DNA from: an uncultured Planctomycetaceae bacterium
GTDB lineage: Bacteria; Planctomycetota; Planctomycetia; Pirellulales; Pirellulaceae
NCBI GenBank assembly: GCA_937967665.1
Contig: CALBSZ010000451.1
Span: 1-12,805 of the forward strand
DNA: 12,805 nt
Direction: 5' to 3'
The notes beneath the pieces were generated by a model. The model did no database searches, was not told the origin of the DNA, and worked only from the letters and a program-made list of their open reading frames with translations. Shown here piece by piece: positions 7,338 through 12,805 of the stretch. Positions within the stretch are counted from its first letter, which is position 1, and every line of letters starts with the position of its first letter. The position numbers and the translations under genes are program-made.

Positions 7338-9764
7338 CTACTGTCGCGCGATATCCGCGGAAATCAATTCGATCAGCGACTCGAGCGGCTCGACACTGGC
7401 TTCTTCGATGGTGTCGTAGGAACCGTCCGAGTCATCGCGACGGGGTGCCGGCGCGAATGCCTCGAAAATGGGCGTTGGCACGGTAACATCCGATTCTATC
7501 GCGCTCGTTAACTCGTCATCCGCCGACGTCTCCGATACCAGTGCGAAAACGGGCGGACCGGAGACTTCCTCGTGGAATTCTCGCAACGTCAGTGTCTCAT
7601 TGAACGTCGTCTGGGAATCGCGGACTCCGCCCAGGTCGGCGAAGTCGACGAGCGAGTCCTTGTTCATGTCCAGTGGGTTGGTAATGGGAACGCGGTCATC
7701 AGCGCTGCGCGAGTTATCGCGCACGTAGGCGCGATCAAATGCATCGACACCGGTCTGCTGGTCGGAATTCCCGGTGTCCCCCTGTTGATTGCCCCAGTAA
7801 TGGATGTCGGGTCGTTCGAGCCCTGTGCGTTCGTTGGCTTTCACCACCACCCGCAGCCATTCATTGACAATGCTGCCGTTTGGAAAAATGATTGTCAACC
7901 GATCCGAGTGATCGACGCCAGCGCCGGCACGCAGTGTAATACTCACCGGATCCGGCGCCCGTTCCCAAGTGTTTGGCGACCCCAGCCGGCCAACGCGGAA
8001 TTCGAAATCCTCCGGCCCGATCGCACCCGGATGGGGACTGGCGGCAAGATCGACCATGATGCCGTTGATGCCCTTGTTGTAGTTGGTGTAGTTCTCGCGC
8101 GATGCTCTCTGTTCGGGAAGCAGCGCGCTTTTTTCCGGGGCGATGGCGTTATCGTCCAGTTCGCTGGCAGCAGCATCCTCGCCGTCGAAATGCGACTCGT
8201 TAAAGAAGATGTGCCGGTCCGCCACACGTGCGTGGTCGTCGTCGTCAATCCGCGCGGTGCCCGAACGTTCGTGAATCGTGGCGTTGACGGCTTCGCCAAT
8301 CCGCAATCCGAAGAACTCGTCCGTTTCCGGTACGGTGTCGCCCAGGACGGGAACTTCTATGAAGACACGGGTCCTGCCGGCGGGAAATTCCGCCACACCG
8401 CTGCGCGCTTCAAAGTCGACACCGGCGGTCGCGCGCGGGGCGGACAAATCCGTATGCGTCGCGTAGTTCACCCGTACCGTTTCGGCAGACTCGCGGCTGA
8501 GTCGAATTTCGAATACGGCGAGGCGGTGGCCATCGTCCCCCTCGCGGATGGAACGCTCCGGGCTGAAAACGTCCAGTAAGGGAAGGGTCGGCCGTTCGCG
8601 GTCGTCGTCTTCAATCCGCACGATGGCTCGCGATTCCCCAATCCTCGCGTTGACGGCGTCGCGAAGGACGAGCGCGAACTGTTCGTCGGCTTCCACCTGC
8701 CGGTCGCCGATGACCGCGACATGCACTTCCACGACCGTCTGTCCCGGCGCGAATTCGAAGCGGCGCTCCAGCGCGTGAAAATCTTCACCGGGCGTCGCCG
8801 GTCGTTCCAGATCGCGAACACTGGTAATCGCCCGCACCACGACGGTTTCATTCGTCGGGCGACTCAGCGTCAGCCGGAACGTAACGTCCTGGACGCCTTC
8901 GTCTCCTTCCGAGACGGCGCGCACGGTCCGTTCGACGTTCAATACCGGCAACTCGACTTCGTGATCATCGTCCTCGATCCGAGCCGTCTGCCGGTCGATG
9001 GTGCCAATGATCGCCTCATGTGGATTGCGAATGCGGAAGCCGAATTGCTCGTCCCGCTCGACACGAATATCACTGATGATCGGTACTTCGACGCGGCGAC
9101 GAGTCGCTCCCGGTTCGAACGTGACCGCTCCCTCTTGCGTGCGATAATCTTCGTTGGGAGTTGCCGGATGTTCAAAGCCGGTGCTGTAGGTGACGAAGCC
9201 AATCGTCACCGGAACCGTAGTCGGTCGATCCAAGACGATGTCAAACGCCGCGCTGCGATTCGAGGCAGGCGGGTCGCCTTCCAGGACCACACCGCGCACC
9301 GTTTCCACACGTGCGGCCGGGACGGGCGGCGGTACATCGTCGTCGTCGATGCGAACGACGCGATTCACTTCGCCCAGCGTGGCGTTCAGTGCAGGTGAAT
9401 GCAGGCGAAACCGGAAGAACTCGTCCGTTTCCACATCGCGGTCGCCGATCACGGCCACATCCAGCTCTTTAACCGTCTGGCCCGGCGCAAAGGTCAGCGA
9501 TCCGACGCGTGGCGTGTAGTCGACGTTGGGTGTCGCCGGATGCTCGACACGTTCCGAGGTGGTCGAGTACTGGACGGTGACCGGTTCGTTGACGGGCTCG
9601 CTTAAGGTAACGCGTATCTCGGCGTACCGCACGCCCTCGTTCCCTTCCAAAACCGGGGCCGGTTGATCGACGTTGAGAACCGCTAAGAGCTCGCGAGCCG
9701 CGAGTTTTTCCACGTGCAGACGACGAGGCAGAGAACGTTTAGAACGACGGCGCAAACGATTCAT
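7338..9764 (-). CDS. Secreted Calx-beta repeat protein with dockerin-like C-terminal module
   Basis: I start this 808-aa protein at ATG 9764 (MNRLRRRSKRSLPRRL) rather than the upstream ATG at 9830, because a good promoter places transcription start almost on the 9830 codon. Residues 14-28 (RRLHVEKLAARELLA) match the arginine-rich N-terminal motif of planctomycete exported proteins (LEPR-XLL type). Four Calx-beta repeats follow, at about 29-144, 150-268, 275-390 and 395-511, each with ATP..DY/F, F.PG.T, a GD..VE.DE.F-type core and an acidic (I)DDDD/EDDD end; such acidic loops bind Ca2+ in this family. Residues about 515-665 resemble a domain common at planctomycete protein C-termini (NYTNYNKGINGIMVD). 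Residues about 668-719 contain a dockerin-like calcium loop, DMNKDSLVDFAD. Inference: an extracellular, calcium-dependent adhesion or matrix protein. No frame damage is seen. The gene converges on the giant gene. Confidence 0.85.
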   Translation of the reverse strand: MNRLRRRSKRSLPRRLHVEKLAARELLAVLNVDQPAPVLEGNEGVRYAEIRVTLSEPVNEPVTVQYSTTSERVEHPATPNVDYTPRVGSLTFAPGQTVKELDVAVIGDRDVETDEFFRFRLHSPALNATLGEVNRVVRIDDDDVPPPVPAARVETVRGVVLEGDPPASNRSAAFDIVLDRPTTVPVTIGFVTYSTGFEHPATPNEDYRTQEGAVTFEPGATRRRVEVPIISDIRVERDEQFGFRIRNPHEAIIGTIDRQTARIEDDDHEVELPVLNVERTVRAVSEGDEGVQDVTFRLTLSRPTNETVVVRAITSVRDLERPATPGEDFHALERRFEFAPGQTVVEVHVAVIGDRQVEADEQFALVLRDAVNARIGESRAIVRIEDDDRERPTLPLLDVFSPERSIREGDDGHRLAVFEIRLSRESAETVRVNYATHTDLSAPRATAGVDFEARSGVAEFPAGRTRVFIEVPVLGDTVPETDEFFGLRIGEAVNATIHERSGTARIDDDDHARVADRHIFFNESHFDGEDAAASELDDNAIAPEKSALLPEQRASRENYTNYNKGINGIMVDLAASPHPGAIGPEDFEFRVGRLGSPNTWERAPDPVSITLRAGAGVDHSDRLTIIFPNGSIVNEWLRVVVKANERTGLERPDIHYWGNQQGDTGNSDQQTGVDAFDRAYVRDNSRSADDRVPITNPLDMNKDSLVDFADLGGVRDSQTTFNETLTLREFHEEVSGPPVFALVSETSADDELTSAIESDVTVPTPIFEAFAPAPRRDDSDGSYDTIEEASVEPLESLIELISADIARQ
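8232..9680 (-). repeat. Four tandem Calx-beta repeat units
   Basis: Four diverged repeat units of about 121-124 codons lie in the minus-strand gene. Their acidic end motifs are encoded at 9336-9347, 8964-8975, 8601-8612 and 8235-8246, giving periods of 372, 363 and 366 bp. The first three share HPATP/RPATP followed by DY or DF; the fourth keeps a degenerate version (APRATAGVDF). They show as GTCGTCGTC-like blocks on the plus strand. The divergence indicates old protein-level duplication, not recent DNA slippage. Confidence 0.8.
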
Positions 9765-9792
9765 GGCGACACCGATGACACGGAGGTAAGTT

Positions 9793-9945
9793 ATGTGTGG
9801 GACAGGTGACTCACTTACACCGGCAAACATCCCGGATTATATCGACGTTCCAGCCTGGATAGCAAGAGCCGAATTCGTAGCGGCGGTCGCGTATTCCCGG
9901 CGGTTGTCCGGGCCCCGCAAACGCAACGCCGCCGGCAGGCTTTAG
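9793..9945 (+). CDS. Candidate 50-aa small ORF, unknown
   Basis: An ATG at 9793 is preceded by GGAGG (9782-9786) with six intervening bases, the best ribosome binding site in the window. The frame runs 50 codons (beginning MCGTGDSLTPANIPDYIDV) to TAG at 9943-9945. It fills the gap between the start of the Calx-beta gene and the end of the DUF1501 gene, and its stop overlaps the DUF1501 stop on the other strand (TTAG). The protein has no clear signal, helix or motif apart from a basic C-terminus (SRRLSGPRKR). The Calx-beta promoter would lie inside it on the opposite strand. It may well be chance; I recognise no family. Confidence 0.22.
   Translation: MCGTGDSLTPANIPDYIDVPAWIARAEFVAAVAYSRRLSGPRKRNAAGRL
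9836..9865 (-). promoter_or_regulatory. Sigma-70-like promoter of the Calx-beta gene
   Basis: Read on the minus strand, TTGCTA (9865-9860) and a perfect TATAAT (9841-9836) are separated by 18 bp. Transcription would start near 9829, leaving a leader of about 65 nt before the ATG at 9764. This supports the downstream start codon, since the upstream ATG at 9830 would be at or before the first transcribed base. No clear Shine-Dalgarno precedes 9764, which is common in planctomycetes. Confidence 0.5.
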
Positions 9946-10619
9946 AGAAGCAAGTCGGTGAGGACTTCGCCATGAACGTTGGTCAGCCGCCGCTGGATGC
10001 CGTTATGGTAGAAGGTCAGTCGGGTGTGGTCGATACCCAGCAGGTGCAGGACGGTGGCGTGATAATCGTACCAGTGAACGGGCTTTTCGACCGTTTTCCA
10101 GCCGATGTCGTCGGTTGCCCCGTAGGCGATGCCCGGTTGCAAACCACCCCCGGCCATCCAGATGGAGAATCCGTACATATTGTGGTCCCGACCCTTGCCC
10201 AGGTCGTTTTCGCCCGATTGCGTGAACGGCGTTCTGCCGAATTCGCTCGTGCAGAGCACCAGCGTGTCATCCAGCATGCCCCGCTGTTTGAGGTCCCTTA
10301 ACAGGGCGGCTACCGGTTGATCGATGCGGCTTGCTTCCCGGTTGTGATTGACCAGCACATCTTCGTGCCCGTCCCAATTGATCCGAGGGGACCCGAACGA
10401 ACCTCCCGAAAACAGTTGCACGAAGCGAACGCCCTTCTCCAGCAGTCGGCGCGTCAAGAGGCAGCGGCGGCCAAAATCGGATGTCGTGTCCTGGTCGGTG
10501 CCATACAGGGCGTGCGTTTCCGCGGTTTCCTGGGAGAGGTCGGTGACGTCCGGAACCGCCAACTGCATTTTGGCGGCGAGTTCATAGGACCGCATGCGCG
10601 CCGTCAAGGCATCCTCCAC
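9942..10619 (-). CDS. DUF1501 protein, C-terminal fragment
   Basis: This is the remainder of the same reading frame after the TAA. The GTG at 10619 is only the first possible restart, and no ribosome binding site supports it. Recognisable family segments, in residues from that GTG, are SYELAAKMQ (about 11-19), DLSQETAETHALYG (about 26-39), DTLVLCTSEFGRTPF (about 117-131), the GRDHNMYGFSIWMAGGG block (about 142-158), and WYDYHATVLHLLGIDH (about 182-197) followed by RLTNVHGEVL near the end. These normally complete the phosphatase-like core. It ends in TAA at 9944-9942, overlapping the stop of the small plus-strand ORF. Confidence 0.65.
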   Translation of the reverse strand: MEDALTARMRSYELAAKMQLAVPDVTDLSQETAETHALYGTDQDTTSDFGRRCLLTRRLLEKGVRFVQLFSGGSFGSPRINWDGHEDVLVNHNREASRIDQPVAALLRDLKQRGMLDDTLVLCTSEFGRTPFTQSGENDLGKGRDHNMYGFSIWMAGGGLQPGIAYGATDDIGWKTVEKPVHWYDYHATVLHLLGIDHTRLTFYHNGIQRRLTNVHGEVLTDLLL

Positions 10620-10637
10620 GCCGACGTCGGCAACATG

Positions 10638-10640
10638 TTA
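10638..10640 (-). other. In-frame premature TAA in DUF1501
   Basis: Minus-strand codons read AAC CGT TAA CAT GTT GCC, with the family frame preserved on both sides. A single C-to-T change from CAA would restore the N-R-Q-H sequence usual in this family. Confidence 0.85.
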
Positions 10641-11366
10641 ACGGTTGATCTCGTCCAGCAGCGCGCGGCTAGCTTGTTCGTGCTCGGGGGACTGTGGATT
10701 CGCCGGAAACAGGTCGCGGATCGGCGGACCATCGGACTGAAAAGCAACGCCTTGATGTTGTGCCGGCAAGAACCCATTCGACCAGTTGATCGTCCCACCG
10801 GCGGGCAGGCCGCGCGGGTCCGGCAGTACGACGTAGGACGGCAAGTCGTCCGTCTCGCAGCCCAGCCCGTACGAGACCCACGAGCCCATGACAGGGAAGC
10901 CGTTCAGCCGGAAGCCGGTGTTTTCTTCGAAGGTGGCTGGAGTATGGTTGGCGGATTCCGCCACCATCGAGCGAACGACCGTCAGTTCGTCGGCCACTTC
11001 GGCCAAATGGGGAAACAATTCGGAAACCCACAAACCGCTCTTGCCGCGCTGCTTGAACTCCCAGTCGTTTTTTCGAAGCAGTCCAATGCGGTTGAAAAAC
11101 GTTTCAGGGCGTTCGTCAAACTGCAGTGATTTCCCATGAAACTTCGCCAGCTCCGGCTTGTAGTCGAATGAGTCGAGGTGACTCATCCCGCCGCACAAGC
11201 AGAGGTGCACCACGCGCCGCGCGCGTGCCGGATGATGCGGCGGCGGGTCCTTGGCTTCACCGGGAACCGCGGCTCCGCGCGTCTCGCGGGCCAGCAGCGA
11301 CGCCAGCACGGTGCTGGTCAACGATGCGGTCGAGAAACTCAAAAAATCACGGCGGTTGGCATTCAT
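10638..11366 (-). CDS. DUF1501 protein, N-terminal fragment with Tat signal (242 aa)
   Basis: The start at ATG 11366 gives MNANRRDFLSFSTASL, a twin-arginine signal (RRDFL) with a following hydrophobic stretch and a likely cleavage near residue 32. Residues about 52-68 (VVHLCLCGGMSHLDSFD) are the typical first DUF1501 strand and motif; ESANHTPATFEENTGF at about 137-152 and the following GSWVSYGLG segment are also family features. It stops at TAA 10640-10638 within the helical middle of the family. On its own it lacks the conserved C-terminal half and is unlikely to be functional. No strong ribosome binding site is visible. Confidence 0.7.
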   Translation of the reverse strand: MNANRRDFLSFSTASLTSTVLASLLARETRGAAVPGEAKDPPPHHPARARRVVHLCLCGGMSHLDSFDYKPELAKFHGKSLQFDERPETFFNRIGLLRKNDWEFKQRGKSGLWVSELFPHLAEVADELTVVRSMVAESANHTPATFEENTGFRLNGFPVMGSWVSYGLGCETDDLPSYVVLPDPRGLPAGGTINWSNGFLPAQHQGVAFQSDGPPIRDLFPANPQSPEHEQASRALLDEINR

Positions 11367-11397
11367 GATTCTGTTCTATCTGTTGCACACAAGCAAC

Positions 11398-12805
11398 CTA
11401 GCGGACAAAGACAAATTCGTTGCTATTCAAGACCACGCGACAAAATGAAGCCATTCCGTTCGTCGCGATAAAGCGTTCCGCACGCTGTACTTCTTCTTCG
11501 CGCGGCGTGCGGTTATAGGCCAGTTCGTAAAGCAACGCGACCTGGTCGCCGACGCGCGTCCCCGCTTCCTTTTCGACTCTTTCCGCCAGTGCGGCTGACA
11601 TTTGAAAGATCAATGCGTTGTTCATCAATGCCAGGGCTTGCAGCGGAGTTGTCGTTGTAGCTCGCGTGGGAGTAGTGGTCGACGGATCGGGACAATCAAA
11701 CGTATCCAGGAACGGATTACGACCGCCTCTGGGAACGAAGCGATAAATCGTCCGTCGACGCGAACCTGGCTGCGCATCGCGGATCGGTTCATAGAAATTG
11801 CTTCCCTTGTGCGAAAAATGGCGCACGTCCCGATAGCCGACTCCGCCAACGCGCGTCTCCAGCAGCCCCGATACCTGCAGCACGGCGTCCCGCAGCGCCT
11901 CGGCTTCCAGGCGTCGCGGCGCATGGCGCCACAGCAATCGGTTCTCCGCGTCGCGGCGGGCTGCCTCCGGCCGAAATGTCGACGACTGTTTGTACGCGGC
12001 CGATGTGACCAGCAGTCGATGCAGCGCCTTCAAACGATAGCCGCCGGATACGAATTGAACGGCCAGCCAATCAAGCAAATCTGGGTGCGATGCCCGACCG
12101 CCGTTAAAGCCAAAATCGTTGGGTGTGGCCACGAGACCTCGCCCGAAGTGATACTGCCAAACGCGATTGACGATCACGCGGGCGAACAGTGGATTGTTTG
12201 CGTCCGTGATCCAGGCGGCCAGCTTCCTGCGGCGTTCGGCATCGCCGGCATTCGGGGCCAGGCCGAAGTCCGCAGCCACGCCGTCGATGGCCTTCAATCC
12301 CGCCGCCGATACCGCCTCGCCAGGTGTACTGACATTGCCACGCAGCAAAACATGACTCACGCCGGGATTTTTGGAAATGCACGTGTACATCTTCACGGCC
12401 TCGCGATTGCTCAACGAAGCCAACTCAGCTTCCAGCGCGGCGCGCTTTGTCAGTAGTGCCGAGCGCGCTGCGCGTTCTTCCATCGACAGCCGCGACAAGA
12501 TTTCCGCTTCCGACACAAACTTCGCGTCCGCCACGCCGGCCGAGGCCGCGATTTCCTCGGCCGAAAGCGCTCGGTCGTACAGGCACGCGCGCTGAATCTT
12601 CGCGGCCAGCATCTTGTTGGAACCGGCCGGCGCGTGTCGCATGCCAAAGACAACGGACGCCGAATCGGCCGCAAACACCTGCAGCCCCTTGCTCTGATAG
12701 GCCGTGCCATACGGCATGCCATCGCGATAGCCGCTAATCGAACCATCTTGGCGATACACGATGGCGAGATGAACAGGGCGCTTGATGGCTTCGGTTTCCA
12801 CAGGG
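11398..12805 (-). CDS. PSD1-type protein: LamG end plus DUF1553 domain (5' truncated by window)
   Basis: The frame is still open at the right edge; the GTG at 12801 is an internal codon, and family members are usually around 1,000 residues, with planctomycete cytochrome c and DUF1549 domains upstream. In residues from that GTG: about 8-90 is the C-terminal part of a LamG/concanavalin A-like domain, ending in AKIQRACLYDRALSAEEIA; 98-132 is a charged helix; HVLLRGNVSTPGEAV (150-164) opens the DUF1553 region; then LAAWITDANNPLFARVIVNR (194-213), WQYHFGRG (215-222), LHRLLVTSAAYKQSS (260-274), RRLEAEALRDAVLQVSGLL (296-314) and TTTTPLQALALMNNALI (382-398); it ends FCRVVLNSNEFVFVR. The stop is TAG at 11400-11398. 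The protein is presumably periplasmic and acts with DUF1501; the biochemical role is not established. The sequence appears intact. Confidence 0.88.
   Translation of the reverse strand, partial: PVETEAIKRPVHLAIVYRQDGSISGYRDGMPYGTAYQSKGLQVFAADSASVVFGMRHAPAGSNKMLAAKIQRACLYDRALSAEEIAASAGVADAKFVSEAEILSRLSMEERAARSALLTKRAALEAELASLSNREAVKMYTCISKNPGVSHVLLRGNVSTPGEAVSAAGLKAIDGVAADFGLAPNAGDAERRRKLAAWITDANNPLFARVIVNRVWQYHFGRGLVATPNDFGFNGGRASHPDLLDWLAVQFVSGGYRLKALHRLLVTSAAYKQSSTFRPEAARRDAENRLLWRHAPRRLEAEALRDAVLQVSGLLETRVGGVGYRDVRHFSHKGSNFYEPIRDAQPGSRRRTIYRFVPRGGRNPFLDTFDCPDPSTTTPTRATTTTPLQALALMNNALIFQMSAALAERVEKEAGTRVGDQVALLYELAYNRTPREEEVQRAERFIATNGMASFCRVVLNSNEFVFVR

Larger units (their letters stand above)
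9942..11366 (-). pseudogene. DUF1501 family protein, interrupted by one in-frame TAA
   Basis: Read through the stop, the frame gives one protein of about 474 residues, the usual size of planctomycete DUF1501 proteins, with the family's motifs in order. The only defect is TAA at 10640-10638 between ...LDEINR and HVADVGVEDALTARMRSYEL; upstream and downstream are in the same frame, so no indel is involved. At this position family members typically read N-R-Q-H, so a CAA-to-TAA transition (Gln to stop) is the simplest origin. DUF1501 proteins are Tat-exported and distantly related to the alkaline phosphatase/sulfatase superfamily; their substrates are undefined. The gene follows its DUF1553 partner by 31 bp, suggesting an operon. 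It could be a young pseudogene, a sequencing error or a read-through site. Confidence 0.8.

Noticed and set aside
7572..8579. Plus-strand frame of 335 codons opposite the Calx-beta gene
   Set aside because: Antisense to recognisable Calx-beta and C-terminal domain sequence; composition reflects the complementary strand and no domain is seen.
8235..9347. GTCGTC-rich blocks as a CRISPR array or microsatellite
   Set aside because: They are aspartate codons at the ends of Calx-beta repeats, spaced 363-372 bp apart, with diverged flanks. They are neither direct repeats with spacers nor long simple repeats.
10631..10643. Palindromes AACATGTT and GTTAAC at the DUF1501 stop as an operator or recombination site
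   Set aside because: Short overlapping palindromes inside a coding frame; GTTAAC exists only because of the T in the stop codon. No further symmetry or flanking repeat.
10317..11129. Plus-strand frame of 270 codons opposite DUF1501
   Set aside because: Antisense to conserved DUF1501 motifs, with no motif, signal or convincing ribosome binding site of its own.

Overview
The window looks like a chromosomal segment of a planctomycete, most likely in or near the Pirellulales. Four things support this: a DUF1553/LamG protein (PSD1 type) followed directly by a Tat-exported DUF1501 protein, which is a pairing hugely expanded in Planctomycetota; a secreted Calx-beta protein carrying an N-terminal arginine-rich RRL..E.L..RELLA motif of the planctomycete 'LEPR-XLL' kind; a very large multi-module membrane protein; and fairly high GC with mostly weak Shine-Dalgarno signals. 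There are no tRNA or rRNA genes, CRISPR arrays, transposases or phage genes.

Layout. (1) From the left edge to 7067, plus strand: one giant open frame of more than 2,350 codons, already open at base 3, so its true start lies outside the window. It consists of two paralogous beta-rich extracytoplasmic modules in tandem. Each ends in a low-complexity linker, a GL.SL motif and a bundle of transmembrane helices. Between them, at about 2640-2972, lie three helices, a cluster of six cysteines, and what looks like the signal peptide of a formerly separate second gene. (2) 7068-7337: a 270-bp convergent intergenic region with three hairpins and no convincing gene. (3) 7338-9764, minus strand: a secreted protein with four Calx-beta repeats, a planctomycete-type C-terminal domain and a dockerin-like calcium-loop module. 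It has a recognisable sigma-70-like promoter at 9836-9865. (4) 9765-9941: the upstream region of that gene, which also holds an unlisted 50-codon plus-strand ORF with a strong ribosome binding site. (5) 9942-11366, minus strand: a DUF1501 gene interrupted by a single in-frame TAA at 10638-10640; both halves are otherwise intact and in the same frame. (6) 11398 to the right edge, minus strand: the C-terminal part (LamG end plus DUF1553) of the partner gene, cut by the window edge and 31 bp upstream of the DUF1501 gene, so the two probably form an operon.

Working picture: all proteins are predicted to be exported or membrane-anchored, so this is a cell-surface locus. The DUF1553-DUF1501 pair probably forms one unit of still poorly defined function, the Calx-beta/dockerin-like protein is a calcium-dependent surface or matrix protein, and the giant protein is an envelope protein I cannot assign to a named family. 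The observations most worth checking are the two-fold duplication of the giant protein with a GTG/TGA-type junction inside it, and the nonsense codon splitting DUF1501.
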